Shown: positions 48,519 to 61,299 of the stretch, one piece after another
How positions within the stretch are numbered: the stretch's first letter is position 1
Layout of the letters: each line of letters starts with the position of its first letter
Source: Scenedesmus sp. ARA3
Lineage: Eukaryota; Chlorophyta; Chlorophyceae; Sphaeropleales; Scenedesmaceae
Direction: 5' to 3'
Assembly: GCA_004335835.1 (NCBI GenBank)
Contig: RWJK01001940.1
Coordinates: forward strand, 36,137 to 100,136
DNA length: 64,000 bases
Notes under the pieces: model-generated
What the model was told of the DNA's origin: nothing
Seen by the model: only the letters and a program-made list of their open reading frames with translations
Database searches by the model: none
Program-made: the position numbers and the translations under genes

Positions 48519-49229
48519 GCCGCTTTCGCGCGGCTGCCGCAGCCCTCAGCTGGGCAGCCCTGTCTATCCGCTCCACTTCACCACCAAGCAGCTCATCAGC
48601 TAAGCCCCGCAAAGCCCCAACCAGCTGAACCCCATCAAACCCTAGCGCCGAAACCCAGCCGCCAGCAGTCTCTTGCTCGTCCGCTGCTGCTGCTGCTGCT
48701 GGTTGATGTCCAGGGTCCTGCTCACTCTGCAGCTGCAGCGTGTGCAGCGGGCAATGCTTCGCACCACCTGCACCATGCTGCGCAGAAAGGCAGGTCCTAC
48801 ATGACGGCTGCTGCTGCTGATGATTTGGCTGCAGCTGCATGGCTCCTAGCCCTGCTGCTGCTGCGGCGCCTGCAGCAGCCAGCTGCTGCTGAAACCTAAG
48901 CCCTGGCGGGGCTGTGGGGACCTTCCTGCGAACCCTAGGGTCTTCAGGTTTTGGCAGCGGTAAACCGCCGTACTGCCCCAGCAGGGCTCCTGCAGGGGGT
49001 TCAGGTCTTGGCAGCTGACTGCTACCTCCTGCTGCTGTTGCTGGTTGCAGCGGTGGTGCTGCTGCAGCAGCAGCAGCAGCGGCTGCTGGTGCCAGCTGCA
49101 GTGCTGCTGCTGCTGGCTGCTGCGGTGTCACTAGGCGCAGCTGCTCCGGCTGCTGCAGGGCCAGCAGCCGCCAGTGCTGCCCCTGCAGTGCCGCATCCAC
49201 CTGGCTAGCTTGGTCAGCCAGTGCACCGC

Positions 49230-49266
<37 letters not shown>

Positions 49267-50154
49267 GCCTGTCCTGGGAGCAATGGCAGCTGCTGCAGCT
49301 GCTGCTGCCCTGCTGCTTTGGGCGATGCTGCTGGCTCCAGCTGCCGCCGCTGCTGCAGCAGCCTGCGTTCACACCAGCAGCGCAGCAAATGTGTCAAAGC
49401 TCAGATGCGAGACAAACCGGGAAGAACTGAAGGTTCACACGACCGCCCAACTGCCTGATTCACTGAAGTTGCCCCACCTGCATGAGCATGCACCGCCAGT
49501 TCATGCCAGCAGAGCACAACAACAGCAGCAAGCGCTCGGCTATCACAAAGGCTCTTCTACCCAAACCATACCATTCCATTTGCACTACCAACGCACCTGC
49601 TGTTGTTGCCGCCGCCATGCCGCCACTACGCAGCAGCGGCCAGACAGGCAGCCAGTGCACAGCCCGCAGCGCCGCTGCTGCGCCCGCTCAGCACGCCACC
49701 GCGCCAGCGCAGCGCCGCCGCCACCCGCAGCCCCACCCCCTCCACAACCTCGGACACTCCTCCGCACACCAGCAGGCCTATCCCCAGCAGCAGGGGTGAG
49801 GCCTAACACGTGCCCCCGCCGCAGCTGCTGCAGATACTGCAGCAGATCTGCGCCGCTGCGCAGCCGCCGCTGTTCTGCAGTGTAACTTTCCAGCGGGAAG
49901 TTCAGCCGCATTCCCACCCACACACCCAGCATTGCTAGCTGCGCCAGGTCAGCAGCAGTGCCGGCAGCAGCAGCACTGGTGTACAAGTTGCCGACCGTGA
50001 ACGTGGCGGCTGCGCTGCCGCTGCCCCCGCTGCTGCTGCTGCGGGTGGTGGGCTGCATGCGCCGCACGGCGGCTGGCAGGCTGACAAAGGACCGCCAGGT
50101 GTGGATGTCATCTCGATACGACGTGTAGAGATACTCGCGCTGCTCCGCACCACT

Positions 50155-50185
<31 letters not shown>

Positions 50186-50488
50186 GCCTCCTGCTGCTGC
50201 TGGGCTTGAGCAGAAATGCTGCTACTGCTGCCGTCTGTCACCAAGTAGCAATCCCTGCCGTGCCACTTGCTGCGCACACACACCAGCTGCTGCTGCTGCT
50301 GCCGCCCAGTCCTGTGCTGCTGCTGCTGCTGCTGCTGCTGCTGCAGCTTGGCCATCTGCTGCAAGCCCTGAATGTCCTGGGGACTGAACCCTGCCTGCTG
50401 CTGCTGCTGCTGCTGCTGGCCATCTTGCTGCTGGTAATCCTCAACATCTGCTGCTGCCTCACCATCCTCATCCTGCTGCTGCCGCCTG

Positions 50489-50521
<33 letters not shown>

Positions 50522-51112
50522 CGCTGCCGCCGTCGTAGCAGGCCCTGATTCTGCGGCCGCTGTGCGTTTGCCGCCTTGCCGTGCTGCTGCAGCAGCTGCG
50601 CCAGCTGCTGCTCATCCACTGCACGGTGCAGCCAGTAGCCGATGCTGCAACTGAGGCCCTCTTCGGCCTGCAGGACAAAGGAAATCACAGCGGGCCACAG
50701 AAACAGAAGTGGCTTGAGTAACTTCCGGCAATGTCATGCTGCAACTGAGGCCCTCCTCAGCCTGTGAAGCAGCAGACGACATGTGATGTAGGTGTGCAAT
50801 GACTGTTTGGCAATAATGCGCTGCTATGCTAGGGGTGGTGGCAGGCACGCCATTGCCCACAGACCTCATTCTGCTGTACTGCCACAGCATACTTGGCTGT
50901 AAAACAAGACGCTCCTGCACTTCGATGCTGCGTTTCCAGTTCCTGGTGGCTGCACTGCCACAGCGTCTTTGATTCCTCCCTTACTTGATAATCACAGCTG
51001 TACCGTACAACACACACCTGTACTTTGATGCTGCGCTTCCAGTTCTTGGTTGCCGCCTGGCCTGCATGCGCCTGGAAGGCCACAGCAAGCATGCGCCCCG
51101 CACCTGCACACG

Positions 51113-51161
<49 letters not shown>

Positions 51162-51657
51162 GGTAGTGATGGCACATGGCATCAGCAGCTGTAGCATGCA
51201 GGCATGGTGGCACCACACAATGCAGTTACCTGGACAGCTCACTGTCAACTGCTGGACAGCTGTTTTGCAGCATCAATTCATGGTGAGCAGAGGTGCATAC
51301 ACAATCAGCAAGCAGCGGAGCATGCTGAGCTGTGAAGATCATCAAGGCCCTCGCAACTATTGCTACTGCATTCTGCCCCCTCATCTCACCTTGCTGCGTG
51401 CAGCTGCTGCAGCTGCAGCTCACTGTCAGGCTGGCAGTGTGGAAGGTTCCACGCTTGCTGCCACACACCACAGGCACAACAGGCAGCTGCTGCTGCTGCT
51501 GCCCGCTGCCGTCACTGATGCCTACAGCAGCAGCAGCTGCTGCAAAGGCGGCGGCAGCAGCTGCAGCATTTGCCTCAAATGCATTGAGGCCGCCACTGCT
51601 TGGGATGCGCTGCAATTGAGTTCCACCATCCACCTCATCATCCCAAGTGCTATCATC

Positions 51658-51689
<32 letters not shown>

Positions 51690-52030
51690 CTGCGGCTGCA
51701 CCTCCCTCTTCCTCATTTTGCTCTTGCTCTTGGTCTGTGCTAGGGTGATAGTCACTGGTGTCAGAGTCACCTGCACCACCGCTGCCGCCGCTGCTGCTGC
51801 TGCTGCTGTCTACGTCATCGTCTGCATCACTACTACCACTGCTGCTGCCACCGCTACTGCTGCCACTCCTTGCATGACTGCTGTTGCTTCTGCTTGGGTT
51901 GTTGCAGCCAGGCACTGGTGGCTCACCAGCACCAGCTGCTGCTGCTGCTGCTGCTGCTATCTGCTGGTGTGCACCTTGCTCCTGCAAGACCTGAGGTGGG
52001 TGCCGCTGGTGCAGCAGTGGGTGCTGTTGT

Positions 52031-52062
<32 letters not shown>

Positions 52063-52401
52063 AAGTGCTGCTGTTCGCCGTTTGTGTTTCTTGCCCTGTG
52101 TCGTTGTCTGCTGCTGCGACTGCTTCTGCTGCTGCTCGGTCCTGCCATGTCTGCGCATGTTAGCCAGGGTTGCTGCCGTAGCAACTGCTCCTTCACTGCT
52201 GCGTGCACGCCTGTTGTCAGCGGCAGCTGGTGCCGGCGGCGCTGCTGCTGCTGCCGGTGCTGCTGCTGCAGCAGGAACTGCACTTCCATTGGCGATACCT
52301 GGCTGGCCGCTGCTGCTGCGCTGCTTTCTGCTACTGCTCCGCCGTGCAGGTAAGACCTTTTCTGGATCTGAGTCCCTAGCCCTACACTGCACAGCCTCTG
52401 C

Positions 52402-52438
<37 letters not shown>

Positions 52439-52596
52439 CGTTGGTCATGTTCCGTATCCTCTGAACTGCTGGTCGGCTGCTCCTGCCTAGAACTTGGCAA
52501 GAGGTCTCCCCGACGACGTTTTGATGACCTGTGCCTGACTGTTTCGGGATGCTTGCGTTTCTCACGAGTCTGCGAAGGTCCCTGGCCTCCTGGCAT
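48061..52596 (-). CDS. SAND-domain nuclear regulator, VARL/RegA-like
   Basis: Exons on the minus strand, 52596-51390, 51103-51018, 50667-49597 and 49362-48061, join with phases 1, 0 and 0 to 1221 residues. The N-terminus is basic (EKRKHPETVRHRSSKRRRGD, an NLS-like patch). A SAND fold is assembled across three exons: PVVCGSKRGTFH at about 376-387, CSCSSC, then AFQAHAG and TKNWKRSIKV at 411-430, then SIGYWL at 439-444. KNWK sits where SAND proteins carry the DNA-contacting KDWK. The CxC-x2-C and FxxHAG elements resemble the VARL domain of volvocine algae, whose member RegA represses growth in Volvox somatic cells. The rest is Gln/Ala/Ser-rich, with SYRDDIHTWRSFVSLP and GMRLNFPLESYTAEQRRL as the other ordered parts. 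It is probably a transcription regulator. Confidence 0.75.
50739..50762 (-). repeat. Copy of acceptor plus exon start
   Basis: Minus-strand copy of the start of the third SAND-gene exon (AEEGLSCSI in the exon, AEEGLSCSM in the copy), about 95 bases upstream of the real one. Confidence 0.75.
50917..50955 (-). repeat. Copy of SAND exon end
   Basis: Minus-strand copy encoding ATRNWKRSIEVQ, against ATKNWKRSIKVQ in the exon 51103-51018. The GT donor after CAG has been lost. Confidence 0.8.
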
Positions 52597-53830
52597 TGCT
52601 GAAACGCAGCTGCTGCATGGGGTGGGCCGTGTGCAGGCAATCAACAACAAGAAACTAAGCGGATATATTCAACTACTGTTTGCAATCTTGAGAACACGCC
52701 TATGCGTGGCTTGGCCTGCTGTGCAATTGGCACCAGCGGCTGCAGGCTGGCACGGCAGGCATTAACGAGAAAAATCAGATCCACAAGCACGATTTATAGC
52801 ATCGTGAAACCATCCGGACTTGATGGTGGGTTGAGCAGCCAAGAGTGACCCTGGTGGGAGTGACACAAACACAAAGAACCCTAGCCTGACCTAGGCTGGC
52901 ACGGTTGAGGGCAGTCATCGGGGTGATGCTCGATGTTTGGTGCGGTTTCCGCTGCTTGGAGCTGTAACCTGCAAGTGCGTGTGCAGAAGCAACTGCAAGT
53001 GAGGGTTGCTGCGCAGGAAATGCTGCCGAGCAAGCGCATGATTGAGCCTCCTTCCGGGTCACCTGAGGTGGGCCTGCGGACCTGTCACAGTGTGGGAGTT
53101 CATAACGGCTGCTACCATGCAAACCTGCCTTCAATTCAGCACTCGAATGCAACATGCTCAGCTGCACTTGTGTGTCACAAGCAGGGGCCAGTCCAGAAGC
53201 ACTGTGGACCATCTAGCCGGGCGTGATCACGGCAGTTCATGAACTTGCCAGCCTGGCAGGTAGGCAGTGTACCAGACGTGGCCACCGGAAATGGCGTCCT
53301 TACCAGGCTGCCAAAGGAGTTACTACGACACAAGCTTATCTTGTTCAAGTATCTTTGCTGTTTGTCGCTGTTCCTTCTGCTTGAAGCAGCGGGCTGGTGG
53401 GCTGGTGAAAGCTTTTGAAGTTGCACTTAGTCAAACACCAGTCAAACGTACGTCAAGCAAGGCTGAGCAACCTATCGCAACCGGAAGAAACACAAGTTGT
53501 GCACAGAAACGTTGAGAAGAGCGCATGCCACCAATGCGCGACGAACTGGTGTGTAACACGATGATGGTACATGTCTGCGCAGAGGCTGTATGCTCAAGGC
53601 TGCGTTGCAAGCAAAACGCTAGCGGCAGTCGTCCGGTTTTGTTTCTTACGTATGTGAGTCTGCTTCAGTGCTGCTGACTAAGACAATCTCGGACCTTGCG
53701 TGGGAATCGATAAGCACGTTGCTATTATATACTGCAATTCTTGATAATCTGTTATAAAGATTGGGATCGGACACAAGACTAGGCTTGCGTGCGTTCCCAT
53801 GCACTTGCCATAGCAGCACAGTCGCCCAGG
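52597..53830. other. Divergent intergenic promoter region
   Basis: Lies between the SAND gene (minus) and the FtsH-like gene (plus). No exon recognised. A minus-sense ATATATCC at about 52663-52670 is a weak TATA candidate for the SAND gene; the plus-side TATA box has its own entry. Confidence 0.45.
53753..53759 (+). promoter_or_regulatory. TATA box of the FtsH-like gene
   Basis: TATAAAG 78 bases before the chosen ATG at 53831. The spacing would leave a 5' UTR of about 45-50 bases. Confidence 0.55.
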
Positions 53831-56800
53831 ATGCAGCTGGGGCAGCGTGCGGCTCTGCCGGGATGCCGTAAGGGGTATCTCTCTTCGTCTGCATTGTCGG
53901 GCAGCTGCAGGATACCACTAGGTCTCTGTAGCTTGCCACAGCAGCGAGCAGCAGCCAAGTCCCAGATCACGGGCGTACAGCAGAACAGCAGCCGTGCTCC
54001 GCCATCACGGCCACGTGTCCGGCTATACGCTACCAATGACAGCCAGCAAAGCAGCGGTGAAGGCCCACAGCAGCACCCTGAGCAGCAGCAGCAGCAGCCG
54101 CTGGAGCAGCAGCAGGAGCGCTGGCAGCAGCATGCAGAGCAGGTGCAGCAGCAACAGCAGCAGCAGCAGCAAGCCAGCAGTAGAGGGCTGCTGCAGTTTG
54201 CTTCCAGGATGCTGGGGTCACTGGCGCTGCTGGTTGTGGCAGCTGGCGTGAGCGCACGGCCCAGCTATGCCGCACCCTTGAGGTGGGTGCTTACTTGCAA
54301 GACAGCTGTGGCTCTTACTGCAATACCTTTGCCTACATTATGCCGAATTTGGCGCATCGTTTCAGTTCATGTCTGCCTGCATCAGGCTGCATGACAACCT
54401 TGTTTGCAGCAAGTGCAATGCACAGATGTGCCTGAGCTCGTGACTGCAACGGGACCAGCAGTGTTTCCTGTCTGCAGCTCCCTCCCAATGTGACAAGCTA
54501 TGTAGCTAGATTTCGCAGCTCTTATGTCAAATTCTTTGACTGGTGCAGTTCTGCATCAAGCAATTCAACAATGACAACTGCAGCCGGCGCACTGACACAT
54601 GTGTGCCACGTGCTCCTCTTGCTGCTGCAGCTCTGACAGGGTCACCACACAAGTGCAGCAGTGCAGCAGCGGCCCAAGCAGCAGCAGTAGAGGCAGCAAT
54701 AGCAGCAGCAGCAGCAGTTGGCGGCTGTCTGGCGTTGGCGATGTTGCTGATGCAGACACTGCCACAGCGCCCAGCAAGCAGCAAGTGGACGCAGCTATCA
54801 GGTGAGGGTGTATATGCTCATACACAGCATGTGCTGCACACTTCACATGTTTTGATTGTTCAAGAGCCTGTGTGTGTGCCTTTGAAGCGAGTTGCAAAGC
54901 TGGAGCTTGCCAAAGTATGGGGCTGGGGTACAGCAGCAGTGGCGACTGTGCAGTGCACGCCCCAGCAGATGCATACATTGATTAGCTGCATGGGCTTAGG
55001 CAGGCAATATGTGAGCATTACCTTGTGTTAAGTTGTGCACTTCCGGCAGAAGCGCATCACCGCCAGGCATCTGCAACAGATGCTGGAAGTGACGCTGAGT
55101 TTTTGCTGTGAGGTTGCAGCAGTGCAACGCAACTGGGACACCACCTGCTTGGTGCCCAAGGGAGTGTGTAAAATGCGCTACGACACAGTCCACAACTTGG
55201 ATGATAGCCAAGCCAAAAACATCTCACACAGCAGCCTAACACAGCCCTCGCATTGCAAGATGCGCATGCATCCAGGCATCTGCAACACTGCTGCAACTCT
55301 CACTGATGCATCATCACCACTGTTAACACGTACGGTCAACAAACCCCCAAAACGGCTTGCAGCTCCTCACCCGAGCTGCAGTTGCTGATGGCTGTGCATT
55401 GTCCTGTAACTAATCAAACGGATGTTGATCATTCCGCCGCAGGACCTCACCTGAGCTGCAGAAGCTGATCGCTGCGCGCAAGCGCGCCTGGTACGACAGC
55501 CGGCCCCACCTGGCGGGCAGCGGCGTGTACGAAGCAGCGCTGCATGGCAGGCTGGGCGTGCCGCTCGATTTTGAGGCACTGAATACGAGCATGGTGTACG
55601 CCCCGGGAGACGTGCAGGAGAGGTGAGCAGTTGCTGTTGTGCTGAGTGCGCGATGATGCAGCTGCTAGCTTGCAGCTCTTGGGGTTGTGCTGGCGCTTTT
55701 GGGCATGCGCAGAAGAGGTGTGGGAGGTGTGCTGCGGCAGCTGCTGTTGCCGCGTGTAGTTGTTGTCACGTGTTGTTCTTGATGGGGGCAGCGGCATGTA
55801 CGAAGCAGCGCTGCACGGCAGGCTGGGCGTGCCGCTCGATTTTGAGGCGCTCAACACATCCATGGTGTACGCCCCGGGAGACGTGCAGGAGAGGTGAGCA
55901 GTTGCTGTTGTGCTGAGATGCAGCCGCTGCAGTTGGCAGCTGTTGTGTCTGAGCTGGTGTGCCGCGGAGATGCGCGGTGGGCATTGAATATTAGCCGAGC
56001 CAGCTGCTGTTGGTGGTGTGCCAGCAGCGGCGTGTACGAGGCAGCGCTGCATGGCAGGCTGGGCGTGCCGCTCGATTTTGAGGCACTGAATACGAGCATG
56101 GTTTACGCCCCAGGAGACGTGCAGGAGAGGTGAGAAAGGCGTGTACAGAGGGCGTGAAGGCAGCAGCTGTTGTCACTGGCAGCTGCTGTGGTTGTGATGG
56201 CGTTTGGGCCGGAGACGTGTGCTGCGGTAGCTGCTGTTGCCGCTTGTAGTTGTTGTCACGTTTGTTCTTGATGGGGGCAGCGGCGTGTATAAGGCAGCGC
56301 TGCACAGCAGGCTGGGTGTGCCGCTCGATTTCAAAGCACTTCCAACACATCCATGGTGTGTGCGCAAGGGGACGTGCAGCAGCGATGAGGCAGCTGCTGA
56401 CCAGTGCTGAGGCAGCTTTCAGCTGAAGTTGCGGTGCTGTTGGTGTGCTGGAGTGGCGAGTGAGGCGTGGAGGCAACTGCTGCTGCTGGTGTGCTGGTAC
56501 AACATCACTTCTGTTTCTGCTGCTGCTCGCTGCTGCTGAACGTGGCTGCTGCTGCTGCTGCTGCCTGCAGGAAGGACCGCGGCCAGATCTACACCTTCCT
56601 CAACGCCATGCTCAACCAGTACGACAACGAGGACTTCGACCTGGGCATCAAGCAGTTCATGATCGAGCAGGTGCGGGCAGGGGAGGAAGCTGTTGCAACT
56701 CAACTGCTGCAGCTGACGTCAGCTGTTGCAGCTTTTGTGAAAGACAAAGCCTTGTGCACGTGGTGTGACAGATTCTTGCTGGTCCATGCTGTGTGGTGTA

Positions 56801-59674
56801 AACTGTTACTGGCAGGCCATCCAGCAGGAGATAGAAGATTGCCTGACCAAGTGTTCAACCTTGCTGACATGCCTTGTATTGAAGTAAATGTTATTTAATT
56901 GTGTTATATGTCACTTTTGCTGCTGCAGGCCATCCAGCAGGAGATGGAGGACGGCCTTGACAAGAAGGGTGACGCCAAGGACTTTGAGGAGAAGCTGGCG
57001 GAGCAGCTCTTCGCTGATGAAGGGGATGGCGAGAAGATCCAGGTGAGCGTTAATGCCCTGTCACTATTGTCATTTCCGTGTTGTGCGTGGTCTGGTCAAA
57101 GAGGCGACACCAAGGACTTTGACAAGCAGCTGACGGAGCAGCTCTTTTGCGGGTGAGGGAGACGGCGAGAAGATCCAGGTGGGCCTAAGGCCTTGTTGTT
57201 TGTTGGATTGATGTGACTAATGGTTTGGGCAATGGTCAGCCAAGGACTTTGAGGAGAAGCTGGCAGAGCAGCTGTTGGCGATGAAGGGGACGGCGAGAAG
57301 ATCCAGGTGGGCTTTGGAGACATAAAACCAACTTGATTCGATGTGATCCAGGTGCGCCCAATCATGACATGGTAGGGTATGGAGGCGGTGGCCATGATGT
57401 TGACCCCTGGCAGTCTTGTTACTTTATTGTTAATATCATGTCATTTCGCACCTGCAGGTGCGCTCCAGCGACATCGGCACAGATGCCTTCACCACCGAGA
57501 AGATGGAGGAGGCGGCTATGGTGGTGGGCCCGCAGGCCTCGCTGCGCACCGCGTGGCGTGTGCAGGAGCACCTGCAGGAGCTGAGCTACACACAGCTGTG
57601 GTGAGTTCTGAGGGTTGTTTTTGATTGAATGAATGTTTTTATATTGTTTGCAGGGCAGCTGCAGGGTGCATGCATTACCACATTGTTTACGGTGATGGTA
57701 TCGATGGCGCCCGCCCCTGCCTTTGCCACGGCGGTTGGCCCTGCCACGGCACCAACTACAGCCCCTGCCGTCAGCACCGCCGCCGTTGCCGCTCGTCAGT
57801 GCCGTGCATGTGTGTCTTGTACTTGGAAATCAGCAAGCTGCTGATGTTCATGTACAAGGCAAACCTGCACCGCACTGGCGGCGGCAACGGTGGCGGCGCT
57901 GGCGGCGCAGCTTGCTGGTGAGCTTTGCTGGGTCTGTGTTTGTGCCTGCAAGCAGAGTAAGCATGTTGATGAATGATAAGTGCTTTGGCGTGGCTACACT
58001 GCTTTTCTGCAGCAGGCTGTTGGTTGCCTTGGGCGCATCGATGGGTGACTTGGGTGTGGGTCCATAGTAGTCCAGGCGCTTCAGCAGAGCCAGCTGCTTG
58101 GCCGTGGTCGGGTTGTTGTTGGGCCGGTGTAGCACTGGTTGAGCTTGGCGGTGGCGCACTCTGAAGCAGTTTCTGTTAGCATATTGTCAGACCATTGCAC
58201 TTGAGTGAGCTGCCGCCAGGATCAACCAGCGCTAGACCAGCAACTCAGCTGCATGTACAACTGCATGCATGTCTTGTCTTTGAGCGCCCTGGCATTGCTT
58301 GCCAATCACCCGTTGATTCTTGCCATGCTGCTTTTGCAGCTCGTGAGTGGAGGCAGCCTGGCGGAAACCTACATGGATTTGTTGAGATAGAATCATAGCA
58401 TGTCCCTCGGCAAAAGTGATGTCGTTGCTGTGGTTTGGGGGCCAGCCTAGGTCATCAAGGAAATTGAGTTGAGCTCAACTTTCTTGGATGACCTAGGCTA
58501 ACTTCCCATACCAGATCGACGGCAACACATGTGCCGAGTTTGTGTTGTGATTGCTCTTTCTGGTACACCTGGGTTGACGCTCCACATTGGACGCACAATA
58601 TTGGACGCACAACCAATAACCGCTTTTTGCTTACTAGGTGTCTTGGAGGCCGTGCTTGTTCCCAGCTGCAATGCAATGCCGCCATGTGCCCACGTAGCCG
58701 GCAACCAAGGAAGTATGTTGCTCCAACAACTCGCCTGCATCATCGGATGTTAATATGTTCTGCGGCACATTTGCACATGACAAGTGGTTCGAAACACGCA
58801 ATGTGGCTGTGAGTTGTGTCTGATTCTGCTTGTTCTGACTCGCTTGATGCTGGGTGGCGAGGGCCACGTTGACGCGCTGCGCGTGTATGGCCCCGAGTTT
58901 TGTCGTACAGAACTTTCAGCTGCTGTGCTCATAATGATTGTGCTTGTTTTTGCTCGCAGGGCGCTGGTGGGCGAGGGCCATGCACTGCACCCCTAGCGTT
59001 GCGTTGCGTTACAATGGAGCTCTGAAGTTACTCCCGTGGTCCTTGCTGCCTGATCTGACTTGCAGGACGCTGGTGGGCGAGGGCCACGTTGACGCGCTGC
59101 GCGTGTATGGGGTCGATCCTTTTCAAGTTGTAGGGCTGTGACTTGTGTATTTCTGCTTGTTCTGGCTCGCAGGACAGTGGTGGGTAAGGGCCATGTTGAC
59201 GCGCTGCGCGTGTACGCCCCAACTCCTTGAAGTACACAGCTGTGTCCTTTGTTTCCCTGCTTGTTCTGGCTTGCAGGACGCTGGTGGGCGAGGGCCATGC
59301 ACTGCACCTCTAGCGTTGCGTTACAATGGAGCTCTGGATTTACTCCCGCGGTCCTTGCTGCTTGTTCTGACTTGCAGGACGCTGGTGGGCGAGGGTCATG
59401 TTGACGCGCTGCGCGTGTACGGCCCCGAGCAGAGCGCAGCCATTGTCACGCTCAAGGCCAGCGCGCCAGGCGGCGCACGCCAGTGCAAGGTGAGGCGCAT
59501 GTGCATGCTGTGCTGCTGTGCTGCTCGGCAGTACTAGTTCCCTGCACCTGCTAGAGGCAACAACTGTATGTGGTGATCGGTGATGCTGCCACCTGCTGGC
59601 AGCGGTGCTGTGTCCAGGTCACTATATGTTCAAGACGATAACAACAGGTGTACGTTTGTGTTTGAGAGTTGGCG

Positions 59675-59716
<42 letters not shown>

Positions 59717-61265
59717 TGGTGCTGGCGCCTGATCCCGACCTGGCGGAGCACCTGCTGCTGCACGGCGTGATGCTGACTCACACAAGCTACGAGGGAGACA
59801 GGCTGCAGCGCGCATTCCTCATTCAGGTGAGCTCAGCGTGGTGCGCTGATTTGAATCTGATTGTGATATCCTTGACGATTTGAGGGGACATATAGGCTGC
59901 AGGGCGCCATCCTCATACAGGTGCGTGCTGAATCAGCACCTGCTTACCTCACAAGCTGATCCGGGTTTTGGTGGATAGGATCTGCAGGAATGGTTGATAG
60001 GGCTGCGAGCTATGAGGGAGACAGGCTGCAGCACGCCTTCCTCATACAAGTGAGGGCAGGGCTGGCAGGAACGGTCAAAAGGTTATATTTATATTATTAG
60101 TATGTATTATATTGTTACTTTTTATATTATATTATATTGTATTATATTATATTATATTTTGTTATATTACTAATATTATATTATATTATATTATATCATA
60201 TCATATTGTATTGTATGGTTCCGGCTGCAGGGAGCCTTCCTCATGCAGGCAGCGCAGCGCATGCAGGAACAAGCAAGGTTGCTTCTTGTTGGTTGCCTTT
60301 ATGCCCAGCAGCATTTACGCGATACACTTCAACCGCTGGATGCCTAACTGCCAGCTGTTTTGCGTGACAATCTACGCTGCGCTGCAGATCGCGCGCTACA
60401 CGAACTGTGCTTCAGCAGTTGCATGCCGGTGCCTGACTACTTGTGCTGTATTCTCCCATGTGCCTTGATACAGATCGCGCGCTACACGATGCCCTTTGTG
60501 GCCATCTCCGCAATCTTCTGGCTGCTGCACACCTGGATCCTGGACCCGGTGCCCAACAAGTTCCGGCGGCGCGAGTTCATCCGCTACAGGCGGGAGATCC
60601 TGCACGTGGGCACAAAACTCAACTTCAGGTCGCCGGCGCGCCAGGTGAGCAAAATGGGCGATGGGCAGCTTAGGAGCCGCCGGTGGCTCTTATACTTCTG
60701 CAAAATGTAGCTGTTGTTTGGACGGCAGGGACTAAGCAGTTACCCGGACAGATCCTGCGCTTGGGCACCAAGCTTAACTTCAGGTCCCCGGCACGCCAGG
60801 TGAGCTGCATACACGTTACATTGATAATGTTGGTATCTTTTGTTCGGTTTGCAACTGCTCCTGGGCTCAAAGCTTAAACCTTATGTTGCGCTCCAGGTGA
60901 GCTGGATGGCAGCACTAGGTGAGCATGTTCTGTATGCACCTCCAGTTGTTCGCTGCTCAGGTTGCACTTACGCTGCTTGCTGCTCGAGGTATCCAGTGTC
61001 CACAAGCAGTCCAGTGTCAATTGGATGGGATGTCGTCAGCACGTAGCGTACCGATGGTGCTTGTAAGGCTGCTGCTGCCTCAGAAGGCCGTGTTACCGCG
61101 CCTCTGGATCATGTACGATCGCTGCATTATTTTCTGCTGCCACCCACAATGCAGGTGTTCATCGACACCAGCGGGCTCGAGTTCATTGGGTGGGATGACA
61201 CCAGCTCCGGGCATCATGCGGACACAGCTGTCACTAGCAACCCTGCAACACGTGTGTAACCGTGC

Positions 61266-61299
<34 letters not shown>

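Noticed and set aside
53789..53830. Upstream GTG start for the FtsH-like protein
   Set aside because: Nuclear genes start at ATG; the first in-frame ATG is at 53831 and gives a good transit peptide.
54543..54801. Alternative frame of the second FtsH exon with an apparent membrane helix ([17 protein letters not shown])
   Set aside because: The phases of the exons on both sides (2 and 2) force the other, Ser-rich frame.
60137..60367. Open frames through the AT-rich array
   Set aside because: They consist of Tyr/Ile/Leu runs from the microsatellite.
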